Below, one piece after another: positions 8,120-17,938 of a stretch of 64,000 bases of DNA (the stretch's first letter is position 1; the number at the start of each line of letters is the position of its first letter). The stretch comes from Aerolutibacter ruishenii. Its GTDB lineage: Bacteria > Pseudomonadota > Gammaproteobacteria > Xanthomonadales > Xanthomonadaceae. Where the stretch lies: NCBI RefSeq assembly GCF_007830115.1, contig NZ_VLKP01000011.1, forward strand, positions 62,001 to 126,000, written 5' to 3'. Under the pieces are notes generated by a model. The model was given only the letters and a program-made list of their open reading frames with translations. It ran no database searches and was not told where the DNA came from. A program made the translations under genes and the position numbers.

Positions 8120-8740
8120 TCAGAACGAGAACACGTAGGCGACGCCGTACACCAGCGGGTCGATGTTGACCGTGCCCAGGTCCTGGCCATCCAGCTTCAC
8201 GTCGGTGTCGATGTCGATCCAGCGCGCATCCACGCGGATCGCGCCCTTCTCGCCAACCTTGAAGTCGATGCCGGCATGCGCGGCCAGGCCCCACGAAGCG
8301 TCCAGTTCCAGCTTCGAGCCCTCCAGCGCGCCGGAGGCGTCCTCGCTGAAGAACTTGGTGTAGTTGATGCCGGCGCCGACAAACGGCTTCACCTTGCCCT
8401 GGCCGAAGTGATACTGCAGCGACACGGTCGGCGGCAGGTGCTTGGTGTCGCCCACGGTGCCCAGGCCCTTGATGGCGATGTCGTGCTGGAACGGCAGTGC
8501 GGCCAGCACCTCGATACCGAGGTTGTCGCGGATGAAGTATTCGCCGGTGATGGTCGGACGGATGTCGCTGTCCACCTCGACCGGCAGCGTGCCGCCGGCA
8601 AGCTTGCCGTTGTCGGACTTCGGGTTGACCTGGTGCGCGCCGATGCCAACAGTCCAGGTGCCGGCGGACTGGGCCAGGGCCGGGGTGGCGGCGCCGCCGA
8701 GGACGAGGGCGAGCGCAAGGGCGGATGTGCGGAACTTCAT
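8120..8740 (-). CDS. ompW: OmpW-family outer-membrane beta-barrel protein
   Basis: 206 residues with a cleavable signal (ALALALVLGGAATPALAQ). The mature chain has alternating amphipathic strands, the RPTITGEYFIRDNLGIEVLA segment typical of OmpW, an HLPPTVSLQYHF strand and the terminal aromatic residue of GVAYVFSF needed for BAM insertion. OmpW forms an 8-stranded barrel with a hydrophobic channel for small molecules. The ATG start was preferred over an upstream TTG because AGAGG lies 7 nt before it. Two FNR/CRP-type dyads lie upstream, which agrees with oxygen control of ompW in enteric bacteria. Confidence 0.9.
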   Translation of the reverse strand: MKFRTSALALALVLGGAATPALAQSAGTWTVGIGAHQVNPKSDNGKLAGGTLPVEVDSDIRPTITGEYFIRDNLGIEVLAALPFQHDIAIKGLGTVGDTKHLPPTVSLQYHFGQGKVKPFVGAGINYTKFFSEDASGALEGSKLELDASWGLAAHAGIDFKVGEKGAIRVDARWIDIDTDVKLDGQDLGTVNIDPLVYGVAYVFSF

Positions 8741-8784
8741 GTGCAAACCTCTGTGGGAGATGACGTGGGAAACTCGTTGCCGTC

Positions 8785-8847
8785 ATTGTCCGCAGCGGGT
8801 CAAACGCTCGCTTGATCATCGTCAAGTGCTTGTTTGACATGGGTCAA
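8785..8847 (-). promoter_or_regulatory. ompW promoter with two FNR-type dyads
   Basis: On the minus strand a -10-like GACAAT lies at 8790-8785. Box 1, TTGAT-N4-GTCAA, is at 8812-8825 and box 2, TTGAC-N4-GTCAA, at 8834-8847. The FNR consensus is TTGAT-N4-ATCAA. Box centres are 22 bp apart, two helical turns. With a start point 7 nt below the -10 element, near 8777, box 1 is centred at about -41.5, the class II activation position, and box 2 at about -63. A CRP-like protein such as Clp is a less likely binder, because its consensus is TGTGA-N6-TCACA. Confidence 0.6.
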
Positions 8848-8920
8848 ATCGTGTTGTTGCGGGGGCTGCTACGCGTGCGCGAGCGCCTCGTGCCGCGGGG
8901 CAGGGGGCGGCGGGATGGGG

Positions 8921-9970
<1,050 letters not shown>

Positions 9971-10000
9971 GCCGCAACGCCCGCTGACTGCAGCACCCCG

Positions 10001-10024
10001 GAAGCCCCGCACCCGCGGGGCTTC
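10001..10024 (+). terminator. Terminator hairpin after gap
   Basis: GAAGCCCCGC and GCGGGGCTTC form a perfect 10-bp stem with an ACCC loop, followed by TTCG. The T-run is short, so efficiency is uncertain. Confidence 0.65.
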
Positions 10025-10093
10025 TTCGTAGAATGGCCATGGCGTCCCGCGCATCCCGCCGCGACAGGCGCCGCCACGCAGGACCGTTTCCGC

Positions 10094-10507
10094 ATGAACG
10101 ACACCGTCTGGCTGGACGAAGCGCGCATCGCGCTGCTGGTCGACCGCTTCTACGCCAAGGTGCGCCGCCACCCGGAGCTCGGGCCGGTGTTCAACGCCGC
10201 CGTGCACGATTGGGACGACCACCAGCGCACGCTGACCTCGTTCTGGGCATCGGTGGTGCTCAAGCACGGCACGTACCGCGGCAACCCCATGGCCAGGCAC
10301 CACGGGCATCCGATCCGCCACGAGCACTTCGACCAGTGGCTGGCGCTGTGGCGCGAGACCACCGCCGAGGTGCTGTCCCCGGATGATGCGACCCAGTTCA
10401 ACCATTACGCCGAACGCATCGGCCAGAGCCTGCGTTATGGACTGGGGTTGAATGGCGGCGTGGGCGCGCGTTCGCTGGGGCTGCCGGTGGTGGGGCCGGC
10501 CCGCTGA
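10094..10507 (+). CDS. Group III truncated haemoglobin
   Basis: 137 residues. The pattern RFYAKVRRHPELGPVFNAAV, then W..H...L..FW.S..L, an H at HHGHPIRHEHFDQWLALW and a final helix is that of group III truncated globins. The proximal haem-ligand histidine is most likely in the HGHPIRHEHF segment. These proteins bind oxygen or nitric oxide, and group III members are linked to microaerobic growth in Campylobacter; a role here is inferred only. The gene lies 123 bp behind gap after a hairpin. The last 20 residues, Gly-rich, extend beyond the globin fold. Confidence 0.85.
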   Translation: MNDTVWLDEARIALLVDRFYAKVRRHPELGPVFNAAVHDWDDHQRTLTSFWASVVLKHGTYRGNPMARHHGHPIRHEHFDQWLALWRETTAEVLSPDDATQFNHYAERIGQSLRYGLGLNGGVGARSLGLPVVGPAR

Positions 10508-10931
10508 CCTGCGGGAAAAGGGGCAGCGGCATCCCTGCCGCCCGTCCGCCGGCGTCCCGCCGGTTCCCCGCCATCCTGGCCCAACAACGTCGATGTCCCT
10601 CCGACGCGGGCGAGCTTCCTGCCGCCCAGCGCCCCACGGCCGTGTAGGGGGTCACGTCGGGCAGCCGCCTCCGGCGGAGTCCGACAACGGCGTTACCGCC
10701 GTACTGCGCCTGCCTCCCCGAAGTTCCAGGCGGCGCAGATCTACCGGAGCCCACGGCGACATGGCCTGTCAGCCGGGGCCCTGCCTACCTTCACAACGCG
10801 GGGGGCGGTCTCGCCCCCTACCTTGGCGTGCACCGTCCCGCCAGGCCTGGGCTCCCCCGGTCCGGTCGGAGCCCGCTTGAGGGGCAGCGGCCGGTTGGCC
10901 GGTTGGCCGGTTGGCCCCGGCCCGGCGCCGC
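10508..10931. other. Gene-free interval between globin gene and nrdB end
   Basis: These 424 bases hold no convincing gene. Open frames on both strands here are GC-rich, lack ribosome sites and read as low-complexity Arg/Pro/Gly. It contains a small hairpin just after the globin stop (GCGGCA/TGCCGC, 10526-10541), a 7-bp GC hairpin at 10801-10818 (GGGGGCG/CGCCCCC) and the octamer repeats near nrdB. It may be a decayed repeat element. Confidence 0.5.
10891..10914. repeat. Three tandem CCGGTTGG octamers
   Basis: CCGGTTGG occurs three times head to tail, with partial continuation on both sides, just beyond the nrdB stop codon. It is a simple microsatellite-like repeat prone to slippage; no function is visible. 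Confidence 0.75.
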
Positions 10932-11954
10932 TCAGAACGCCGCGTCGAACGCCACCTCGCCTTCCACCCCCACCTGGTAGGCCGAGACCCGCCGTTCGAA
11001 GAAGTTGGTCACCTCCTGCACGTCCTGCAGGTCCATGAACGCGAACGGGTTGCTGGCGCCAAAGTGTTTGGCCAGGCCCAGCTGCGCCAGACGCTGGTCG
11101 GCGCAGTACTGCAGGTACTGGCGCATGTCGCGCGGCGACAGGCCGGCCACGCCGCCGGACAGCACGTCCTCGGCGAACTGCATCTCGCACTCCACCGCCT
11201 CTTCCAGCATCCGCATCACCAGCCCTTGCAGTTCCTCGTCGAACAGGCCGGGCTCCTCGACGCGCGCGGTGCGGATCACCTCGAAGGCGAAGGCCATGTG
11301 GCAGCTCTCGTCGCGGAATACCCAGTTGGTGCCGGAGGCCAGGCCGTGCAGCAGCCCACGCGAGCGCAGGTAGTACACGTAGGCGAAGGCGGCGAAGAAG
11401 AACAGGCCCTCGATGCAGCAGGCGAAGCAGATCAGGTTGAGCAGGAACTGGCGGCGCTGCTCGCGCGTCTCGACCCGCTTGAGGCCTTGGATGGAGTCAA
11501 TCCACTTGAAGCAGAACGCGGCCTTGGTGCGGATCGAGGGGATGTTCTCCACCGCGGCGAATGCCTTGGCGCGCGCGACCGGATCGGGCAGGTAGGTGTC
11601 GAGCAGGGTGAGGTAGAACTGCACGTGCAGCGCTTCCTCGTACAGCTGGCGCGACAGGTACATGCGCGCCTCGGGCGCATTGATGTGCTGGTACAGGTTC
11701 AGCACCAGGTTGTTGGCCACGATGCTGTCGCCGGTGGCGAAGAACGCCACCAGCCGCTCGATCAGGTGGCGTTCGGCCGGTCCGAGCTTGTGTTTGAGGT
11801 CGTTGACGTCCAGCGAGAAGTCGACCTCCTCCACGGTCCAGGTGTTGCGGATCGCGTCGCGATACATCTCGTAGAACTGCGGGTAGCGCATCGGCCGCAG
11901 GGTCAGGTCGAAGCCGGGGTCGAGCAGGCGCGGGGCAGTGGGCTGAGCGGACAT
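10932..11954 (-). CDS. nrdB: Class Ia ribonucleotide reductase, beta (radical) subunit
   Basis: 340 residues. The di-iron ligands can be placed: Asp in EEVDFSLDVND, Glu107 and His110 in YEEALH, Glu and His in IEGLFFFAAF and RDESCHMAF. Tyr114, four residues after His110 as in the E. coli enzyme, is the expected tyrosyl radical. The subunit makes and stores the radical used by NrdA. It needs oxygen and iron or manganese and is B12-independent. The start follows AAGGAACGCCC. The gene lies 85 bp downstream of nrdA and is probably transcribed with it from the riboswitch-controlled promoter near 15104. Confidence 0.97.
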   Translation of the reverse strand: MSAQPTAPRLLDPGFDLTLRPMRYPQFYEMYRDAIRNTWTVEEVDFSLDVNDLKHKLGPAERHLIERLVAFFATGDSIVANNLVLNLYQHINAPEARMYLSRQLYEEALHVQFYLTLLDTYLPDPVARAKAFAAVENIPSIRTKAAFCFKWIDSIQGLKRVETREQRRQFLLNLICFACCIEGLFFFAAFAYVYYLRSRGLLHGLASGTNWVFRDESCHMAFAFEVIRTARVEEPGLFDEELQGLVMRMLEEAVECEMQFAEDVLSGGVAGLSPRDMRQYLQYCADQRLAQLGLAKHFGASNPFAFMDLQDVQEVTNFFERRVSAYQVGVEGEVAFDAAF

Positions 11955-12039
11955 GGGCGTTCCTTGGCGTTCGGTGTGCGGGTCGGCGCTCGGGTGACCG
12001 CCGGGCGGACGGCGGCGCCTGGGGCGCCCAACGTGGGGG

Positions 12040-14628
12040 CTACTGGCAGGCATCGCAGGCTTCCGGGTTCTCCAGCGAGCAGGCCACGGCTTCGCCCGGG
12101 GTGTACTCCGGCGTGGGCGCGGCGGTGCCCGCGCTGCTCACCGTGGTCTTGGCGATGCGCGTGGCCGGACGCGAGCGCAGGTAGTAGGTGGTCTTCAGCC
12201 CCTGCTTCCACGCGTACATGTACATCGAGGACAGCTGGCCGATGTTCGGGCTCTCGATGAACAGGTTCAGCGACTGGCTCTGGTCGATGAACGCGCCACG
12301 CTCGGCGGCCATGTCGATCAGCGAGCGCATCGGCAGTTCCCATGCGGTGCGATAGACATTGCGCAGCGATTCGGGAATGGCGTCCACGCCCTGGATCGAG
12401 CCTTCGGCCACTTTGATCGCATCACGCAGTTCCGGCGTCCACAGGCCCAGTACCTTCAGTTCCTGCACCAGGTAGCGGTTCACCACCAGGAAGTCGCCCG
12501 ACAGCGTTTCGCGCTTGAACAGGTTGGACACCTGCGGCTCGATGCATTCGTAGCAGCCCGCAATCGAGGCGATCGTGGCGGTCGGCGCGATCGCGATCAG
12601 CAGCGAGTTGCGCAGGCCGTGCGCCTTGACCCGCGCGCGCAGGCCGTCCCAGTCCAGTGCGGTGTCCGGTGCCCCGCCCCATGCATCGAACTGCAGCTCC
12701 CCCTGCGAGGCACGGGTGTCGCCGAAGCCCGGGTGTGCCCCGTGTTCCAGCGCCAGCTCGTTCGATGCCGTCAACGCGTGGAAGTAGATCGTCTCGGCGA
12801 TATCGCGCGACAGCTTGCGCGCCGCGGCCGAATCGAATGGCAGGCGCAGCTTGAAGAACACGTCCTGCAGGCCCATCGTGCCCAGGCCCACCGGGCGCCA
12901 CTTCAGGTTGGCATTGCGCGCGGTGTCGATCGGGTAGAAGTTCAGGTCGATGACCCGGTCGAGCTGACGCACGGCCAGGCGCACCGTCTCGGCCAGCTTT
13001 TCGAAGTCGAAGACACCCGCGACGCGCTGGCCGGTGGCATCGTCCACGGGGCCCTGGGTTGCGTTGCCGGTGTCGTCGGCAAACAGGACCACGTGGTGCG
13101 AAAGATTGATCGAGCCAAGGTTGCAGACCGCGGTCTCGTCCTGCGAGGTCACCTCCAGGATCTCGGTGCACAGGTTGGACAGGTGCACCACGTTGCCGTC
13201 GCGCAGGGTCTGGTTGCACGCGCGGTTGGACTTGTCCTTGAAGTTCATCCAGCCGTTGCCGGTCTGCGCGAGCGTGCGCATCATGCGCGCGTACAGCTCG
13301 CGCGCCTTGACCTGCTTTACCGCTTGTCCCGCCTTTTCGGCGGAACGGTAGGCCTGGTCGAAGGCGTGGCCCCACAGGTCCGTCAGCTGCGGCACCTTGT
13401 GCGGGTCGAACAGCGACCACAGGCCATCGGCCTCGACCCGGCGCATGAACTCGTCCGGGATCCAGTTGGCGAGGTTGAGGTTGTGGGTGCGCCGCGCCTC
13501 GTCACCGGTGTTGTCGCGCAGTTCGAGGAACTCCTCCACGTCTGCGTGCCACGGTTCCAGGTATACGCAGGCCGCGCCCTTGCGCTTGCCACCCTGGTTC
13601 ACTGCCGCCACCGACGAATCCAGCGTCTTCAGCCACGGCACGATGCCGTTGCTCAGGCCGTTGGTGCTGCGGATCAGCGAGCCGCGCGAGCGGATGCGCG
13701 TGTACGACAGGCCGATGCCACCGCTGAACTTGCTCAGCTTGGCCACGTCCATGTAGCGCTTGTAGATGCTCTCCAGCGAGTCCTCGGGCGAGTCCAGCAG
13801 GAAGCAGCTGGACAGCTGCTCATGCGTGGTGCCGGCGTTGAACAGCGTGGGTGAGCTGGGGATGTAATCCAACTGCGCCATGCGCCGGTACAGCGCCAGG
13901 GCGTCGCCGACGTCGGCGCTGAGCGCGCACGCGATGCGCAGGAAGAACTGCTGCGGCGTCTCCATCACCGTGCGCAAGGTAGGGTGGCGCAGCAGGTAGC
14001 GGTCGTAGAGGGTGCGCAGGCCGAAGTAGTCGAACAGGCGGTTGAGCGTCGGATCGATGGCGTCGTTGAGCTTGCGCGAATTCGCCTGCACGAAGGCCAG
14101 CAGACGGTCGTTGATCAGTCCCAGTTCGTGGCCGTACTGCACCGACTGCGAGAATGCGTGGATCTCCAGTCCGGCGACTTCCTTTTCGATCACCTGTGCC
14201 AGCAGACGCGCGGCCAGGCGGCCGTATTCGGGCTCCTCGGCAGTGAGCAGTGCAGCCGTGCGGATCGACAACTCGTCCAGTTCGCGGGTGCTGGCACCGT
14301 CATACAGGCCGCTGATGGTGCGGGTGGCCACGCGCATCGGATCAACCGCATGCAGGCCGTCGCAGTTGCGTGCCACCGCACGCACGATCTTGTTCAGGTC
14401 CACTGGTTCGCGGTGGCCGCTGCGTTTGGTCACCGCCATGCTGAAGGCGGTGGCCGGCGGGGTCAGGGCGAAGTCGCGGGTGCTGGTGGCGGCCGCCGCA
14501 TCGTGGACGCGGATCGAGGGCGCTTCGACGCTGGCGGCGTTGCCGCTGGCCAGCTCGGTGGCGCGGTCGTTGGCCGTGTGGTCGGTGGCTTGGTTGACGA
14601 TGACGACGTCGGGCGGGGAAACAGTCAT
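12040..14628 (-). CDS. nrdA: Class Ia ribonucleotide reductase, alpha (catalytic) subunit
   Basis: 862 residues. An Ala/Thr-rich N-terminal tail of about 63 residues precedes an ATP-cone (about 64-155), the allosteric activity site sensing ATP/dATP. Catalytic residues are visible: the cysteine in [12 protein letters not shown], the Asn-Cys-Glu triad in LSNLCTEI, and the partner cysteine in [10 protein letters not shown]. The C-terminal ACDACQ carries the CXXC pair that is re-reduced by thioredoxin or glutaredoxin. The ATG start was chosen because GGAG precedes it by 8 nt and because the upstream open frame is riboswitch leader. The enzyme reduces ribonucleoside diphosphates for DNA synthesis. 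Confidence 0.97.
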   Translation of the reverse strand: MTVSPPDVVIVNQATDHTANDRATELASGNAASVEAPSIRVHDAAAATSTRDFALTPPATAFSMAVTKRSGHREPVDLNKIVRAVARNCDGLHAVDPMRVATRTISGLYDGASTRELDELSIRTAALLTAEEPEYGRLAARLLAQVIEKEVAGLEIHAFSQSVQYGHELGLINDRLLAFVQANSRKLNDAIDPTLNRLFDYFGLRTLYDRYLLRHPTLRTVMETPQQFFLRIACALSADVGDALALYRRMAQLDYIPSSPTLFNAGTTHEQLSSCFLLDSPEDSLESIYKRYMDVAKLSKFSGGIGLSYTRIRSRGSLIRSTNGLSNGIVPWLKTLDSSVAAVNQGGKRKGAACVYLEPWHADVEEFLELRDNTGDEARRTHNLNLANWIPDEFMRRVEADGLWSLFDPHKVPQLTDLWGHAFDQAYRSAEKAGQAVKQVKARELYARMMRTLAQTGNGWMNFKDKSNRACNQTLRDGNVVHLSNLCTEILEVTSQDETAVCNLGSINLSHHVVLFADDTGNATQGPVDDATGQRVAGVFDFEKLAETVRLAVRQLDRVIDLNFYPIDTARNANLKWRPVGLGTMGLQDVFFKLRLPFDSAAARKLSRDIAETIYFHALTASNELALEHGAHPGFGDTRASQGELQFDAWGGAPDTALDWDGLRARVKAHGLRNSLLIAIAPTATIASIAGCYECIEPQVSNLFKRETLSGDFLVVNRYLVQELKVLGLWTPELRDAIKVAEGSIQGVDAIPESLRNVYRTAWELPMRSLIDMAAERGAFIDQSQSLNLFIESPNIGQLSSMYMYAWKQGLKTTYYLRSRPATRIAKTTVSSAGTAAPTPEYTPGEAVACSLENPEACDACQ

Positions 14629-14932
14629 GGCGTGGCTCCGGTGCATGGGCGCACGGTTGTCGTCCTCTCCCACGGAGGGCGGCACACGGGAGCAAGGACG
14701 GCAGTCGACGGCCACCGCAATGCGGCGCCGACAGCACGACCAACGCCCCCGCGGGCGGGCAATCCACAGGCTGCTACGGAGGTGTCGCGCGGACCGGGAC
14801 GGATCCTGCCGTGCATCGCGCCGCAGGGCGTCGACGCATGGCAACCGCTGCGGCTGCCCGCGCGGCGCGACACCGACCGTCCTCCCCCGAGGACTCCCTG
14901 GCCGGTCACCGCGCGGTGTGCTTCGCGCGGCT
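14629..14932 (-). promoter_or_regulatory. nrdAB mRNA leader between riboswitch and start codon
   Basis: About 300 nt of leader separate the cobalamin aptamer from nrdA. It is GC-rich, carries no convincing gene, and presumably holds the expression platform. Several GC hairpins can be drawn, but I could not pick out one terminator or one element sequestering the ribosome site without folding software. Confidence 0.5.
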
Positions 14933-15084
14933 GTCGGCAGGTCTTCGGGCTCGGGACACGACGCCGTGCGTCACCTACTGGCGGTCGCTTCCCGGGCCAG
15001 GAGGCCCAGTGCCAAGACCGCGGTCGTTTCCCATACCGCTGCGGGGCAGCGCCGGCATCTCACCGGCTTCCCTTTTCAGCCGAC
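14933..15084 (-). promoter_or_regulatory. Cobalamin (AdoCbl) riboswitch upstream of nrdAB
   Basis: Read on the minus strand, this holds the conserved parts of the B12 element in order: GTCGGC closing strand of P1, the core GGGAAGCCGGTGAGATGCCG, the GCGCTGCCCCGCAGCGG segment that replaces the usual CCCGCNACTGT region, a variable arm, then GAGCCCGAAGACCTGCC and the pairing GCCGAC. B12 elements normally switch off expression when adenosylcobalamin is high. In front of nrdAB this would repress the B12-independent reductase when B12 is available, as known for Streptomyces nrdABS, and predicts a class II NrdJ elsewhere in the genome. Confidence 0.92.
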
Positions 15085-15106
15085 CCGCGAGGATCGGCAC
15101 CGACGA

Positions 15107-15153
15107 CCACAAGATATCGAGTTTTCTTGTCCAGTCAACACCAAATGTTGGGT
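15107..15153 (-). promoter_or_regulatory. nrdAB promoter overlapped by two NrdR-like boxes
   Basis: On the minus strand TTGACT (15138-15133) and TATCTT (15116-15111) form a sigma70-type promoter with a 16-bp spacer and start point near 15104. Two sites resembling the NrdR consensus ACACWATATWTWGTGT cover it: 15107-15122 (core CACAAGATATCGAG) and 15138-15153 (ACACCAAATGTTGGGT). Their centres are 31 bp apart, three helical turns, the spacing typical of NrdR box pairs. NrdR is the ATP/dATP-sensing repressor of ribonucleotide reductase genes. The riboswitch begins about 20 nt downstream of the start point. Confidence 0.75.
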
Positions 15154-15206
15154 GTCCGTGCGCGACCCTCGTGGCGCAATGGTTTGCACCCATCGGGGTG
15201 CCTCGT

Positions 15207-15235
15207 TTGCCCCCGGACAGGCCGGGCGGGACAAT
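15207..15235 (+). promoter_or_regulatory. Candidate pgk promoter
   Basis: TTGCCC (15207-15212) and GACAAT (15230-15235) are spaced by 17 bp, each matching the sigma70 consensus at 4 of 6 positions, 67 bp before pgk. The region 15154-15206 between this and the nrdAB control sites shows nothing else. Confidence 0.35.
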
Positions 15236-15302
15236 AACCGGCTCGGCGCCGATCGCCCGGATCGTGCCGCGCCCCATCCCCATCGCCCCAATGGAACCGA
15301 CC

Positions 15303-16475
15303 ATGTCCATCGTCCGCATGACCGACCTCGATCTCGCCGGCAAGCGCGTGCTGATCCGCGAAGACCTCAATGTCCCCATCGAGGACGGCCGCATCACCTC
15401 CGAGCAGCGCATCACCGCCTCGCTGCCCACCATGCGACTGGCGTTGGAGAAGGGGGCCGCCGTGATGGTGACCTCGCACCTGGGCCGCCCGAAGGAAGGC
15501 GTATGGTCGGAAGCCGATTCGCTGGCGCCGGTGGCCAAGCGCCTGTCCGAGCTGCTGGGCATCGACGTGCCGCTGGTCAAGGACTGGGTCGATGGCGTCG
15601 AAGTCGCGCCGGGCCAGCTGGTGCTGCTGGAAAACTGCCGCATGAACGTCGGCGAGAAGGCCGATGACGAGGGCCTGTCGAAGAAGTACGCCGCGCTGTG
15701 CGATGTGTTTGTCATGGACGCCTTCGGCACTGCGCACCGCGCGCAGGCCTCCACCCACGGTGCGATCCGCTTCGCCAAGGTCGCGGCCGGCGGCCCGCTG
15801 CTGATGGCCGAGCTCGACGCGCTGGCCAAGGCGCTGGAGCACCCGGCGCGGCCGCTGCTGGCGATTGTCGCGGGCAGCAAGGTCAGTACCAAGCTGGAGT
15901 TGCTGTCGTCGCTGGTGGGCAAGGTCGACCAGCTGATCGTCGGTGGCGGCATCGCCAACACCTTCATCGCGGCGATGGGGCACTCGGTCGGCAAGTCGCT
16001 GGTGGAGATGGACCTGCTCGATACCGCGAAGCAGATCATGGCCGACGCCAGGGCCCGTGGCGCCGACATCCCGGTGCCGACCGACGTGGTCGTGGCGCCG
16101 GCCTTCGCCGCCGATGCGCCGGCCACGGTCAAGGCCGTGGACGCGGTGGGCGCCGACGACATGATCCTCGACATCGGCCCGGATACCGCGGCTGCCTATG
16201 CCGCGCTGATCGCCAAGGCGGGCACGGTGGTGTGGAACGGTCCGGTGGGCGTGTTCGAGTTTGACGCGTTCGGCAAGGGCACCGAGGCGCTGGCGCGCGC
16301 GATCGCGGCGTCGCAGGCGTTCTCCATCGCCGGTGGCGGCGACACCCTGGCCGCGGTGGACAAGTACGGCATCGAGCGCGACGTGTCCTACATCTCCACC
16401 GGCGGCGGTGCGTTCCTGGAATTCCTGGAAGGCAAGGAACTGCCCGCGGTCACCGCGCTCAAGGCGCGCGGCTGA
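15303..16475 (+). CDS. pgk: Phosphoglycerate kinase
   Basis: 390 residues, normal size. The N-domain signature [20 protein letters not shown] with the substrate-binding basic residues, and the C-domain nucleotide motifs [20 protein letters not shown] and the final GGGDTLAAV are all present. It makes ATP from 1,3-bisphosphoglycerate in glycolysis. The start ATG begins MSIVRMTDL as in close relatives; an in-frame ATG 12 nt upstream is possible. The gene is divergent from nrdAB and followed by a HAD phosphatase gene 89 bp downstream. Confidence 0.97.
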   Translation: MSIVRMTDLDLAGKRVLIREDLNVPIEDGRITSEQRITASLPTMRLALEKGAAVMVTSHLGRPKEGVWSEADSLAPVAKRLSELLGIDVPLVKDWVDGVEVAPGQLVLLENCRMNVGEKADDEGLSKKYAALCDVFVMDAFGTAHRAQASTHGAIRFAKVAAGGPLLMAELDALAKALEHPARPLLAIVAGSKVSTKLELLSSLVGKVDQLIVGGGIANTFIAAMGHSVGKSLVEMDLLDTAKQIMADARARGADIPVPTDVVVAPAFAADAPATVKAVDAVGADDMILDIGPDTAAAYAALIAKAGTVVWNGPVGVFEFDAFGKGTEALARAIAASQAFSIAGGGDTLAAVDKYGIERDVSYISTGGGAFLEFLEGKELPAVTALKARG

Positions 16476-16564
16476 GGCCGGATGGCGACCGCGCGGTGCA
16501 ACCCCGGTCGCCCCATGCGGGCCGGTGCGGGCCGGTCCGCGTTGTTTCACCTCCAAGGCTCCTG

Positions 16565-17263
16565 ATGGCACACGACAGACCGACGTTGTTCTTCGACATG
16601 GACGGCACGCTGATCGATTCCGAGGTCGGCATCACCCGCTGCGTCGCGCACGCCCTGACGCGGATGGGGCTGGAGGTGCCGTCGGACGAGGAACTGCGAC
16701 GCTGGATCGGCCCGTCGTTGCGCACCAGCTTCGCGCCGCTGCTGCACGACGCGGCCCGCGTGGAGCAGGCGGTGGAACACTACCGCGAGCGTTTCGAAAG
16801 CCACGGCTGGGCGGAGCACACGGTCTACGCGGGCATCGACGAGACGGTGCGCGCGCTGCATGCCGCCGGTCATCGGCTGGCCATCGTCACCGCCAAGAAC
16901 GAGCCGCACGCGCGCAAGATCGCCGCACACCTGCCGTTCGGGCACCTGTTCGAGGAGGTGATCGGCGCCACGCCCGATGGCAGCCGCAGCCACAAGCCGG
17001 AACTGATCGGCGAGGCGCTGCGCCGGCTGGCGCTGGCGCCCGGGCAATGCGTGATGATCGGCGACCGCCACATGGACATCGAGGGCGCGCGCCACCACGG
17101 CATGCGCGGCATCGGCGTGCTGTGGGGCTTTGGCGGCGAGGTGGAGCTGCACGCGGCCGGGGCGTTGCACATCGCGATGACTCCCACGCACCTTCCGATG
17201 TTGCTGGCGGCCTGGGAACCTACGTGCACGTCGCGTAGTGGGTGTGCGGTCCGGGTGCCATGA
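16565..17263 (+). CDS. HAD-superfamily hydrolase, phosphoglycolate phosphatase-like
   Basis: 232 residues of the HAD-IA type with an alpha-helical cap. Motif I is FFDMDGTLID (nucleophile and acid Asp), motif II is IVTAKN, motif III lysine is in SHKPELIGE and motif IV is MIGDRHMDIEGA. Cytoplasmic phosphatase; substrate not readable, though the family includes phosphoglycolate phosphatases and pyrophosphatase-like enzymes. The start ATG was taken where the fold begins. The position between pgk and pyk may reflect repair of phosphorylated by-products of glycolysis, which is speculative. Confidence 0.85.
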   Translation: MAHDRPTLFFDMDGTLIDSEVGITRCVAHALTRMGLEVPSDEELRRWIGPSLRTSFAPLLHDAARVEQAVEHYRERFESHGWAEHTVYAGIDETVRALHAAGHRLAIVTAKNEPHARKIAAHLPFGHLFEEVIGATPDGSRSHKPELIGEALRRLALAPGQCVMIGDRHMDIEGARHHGMRGIGVLWGFGGEVELHAAGALHIAMTPTHLPMLLAAWEPTCTSRSGCAVRVP

Positions 17264-17291
17264 TCCGGGCGCGCACCCAACGCGCACTGGC

Positions 17292-17876
17292 TCAACGCTG
17301 TCCGGCAAACCACTCCCGCGCCAGCAGCCCGTACAACGCCGTGTCCTGCAGTTCTCCGCCCACCTGCCAGCGTTCGCGCAGCAGGCCTTCGCGGGTGAAG
17401 CCCAGGCGTTCCACCAGCCGACACGACGCCAGGTTGCGTGGATCGATGTCCGCCTCCACCCGGCGCAACCCCAGCGCGCCGAAGGCGTGGTCCAGCACCG
17501 CGCGCAGCGCATGGCGCGCATGCCCGCGGCCCCATTGCGAGGAATGCAGCGCGTAACCGATTTCCGCGCGCCCCTGCGCGGGATCGATCGCGAACAGGGT
17601 GACGCCGCCGATCAGGCGATCACGCTCCGCGTCGGCCACCGCCCAGCACAGCAGCTTCGACGGATCATCGCCGGCAAGCGCGCCTTCGAATCGTTCGCGC
17701 GCCTGGTCGACGTGGGTCCAGGCCGGGAAGCTCCAGTAGCGCATCACCTGCGGGTCCGAATACAGCGCGAAGAAGTCCAGCAGGTCGTCCGCACGGTGCG
17801 GACGCAGGCGTACGGTGCCCGCGTCCAGCATCGCCAATGCGGGTCGGGTTGGCCGGGACGTGTCGGCGATTGGCAT
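17292..17876 (-). CDS. GNAT N-acetyltransferase (RimJ/RimL type)
   Basis: 194 residues with the GNAT layout: VRLRPHRADDLLDFFALYSD at the N-terminus, the acetyl-CoA pyrophosphate loop in SSQWGRGHARHALRA, and the late RRVEADIDPRNLASCRLVE and GFTREGLLRERW segments typical of the RimJ/RimL subgroup. These transfer acetyl groups to protein N-termini, amino acids or antibiotics; the substrate here is unknown. No clear ribosome site precedes the first ATG; an ATG 45 nt further in is an alternative start. It is convergent with the HAD gene and divergent from pyk. Confidence 0.85.
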   Translation of the reverse strand: MPIADTSRPTRPALAMLDAGTVRLRPHRADDLLDFFALYSDPQVMRYWSFPAWTHVDQARERFEGALAGDDPSKLLCWAVADAERDRLIGGVTLFAIDPAQGRAEIGYALHSSQWGRGHARHALRAVLDHAFGALGLRRVEADIDPRNLASCRLVERLGFTREGLLRERWQVGGELQDTALYGLLAREWFAGQR

Positions 17877-17938
17877 ACGTATTCAATCCGTTCGGTCGCA
17901 GCGCTGTGCTAGCGTGGATCCATCCAAGGAAGTCTGAC

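Noticed and set aside
10398-10754. A hypothetical minus-strand gene of about 118 codons in the globin-nrdB interval.
   Set aside because: It runs into the end of the globin gene, lacks a ribosome site, and its composition is that of random GC-rich DNA.
10801-10818. GC hairpin as a classical terminator of nrdAB.
   Set aside because: It lies 114 bp beyond the nrdB stop and has no T-run on either side; kept only as a note.
15138-15155. Reading the ACACC...GGTGT dyad as one 18-bp operator for pgk.
   Set aside because: Its arms are imperfect, and a 16-bp NrdR register fits better together with the second box exactly 31 bp away over the nrdAB promoter.
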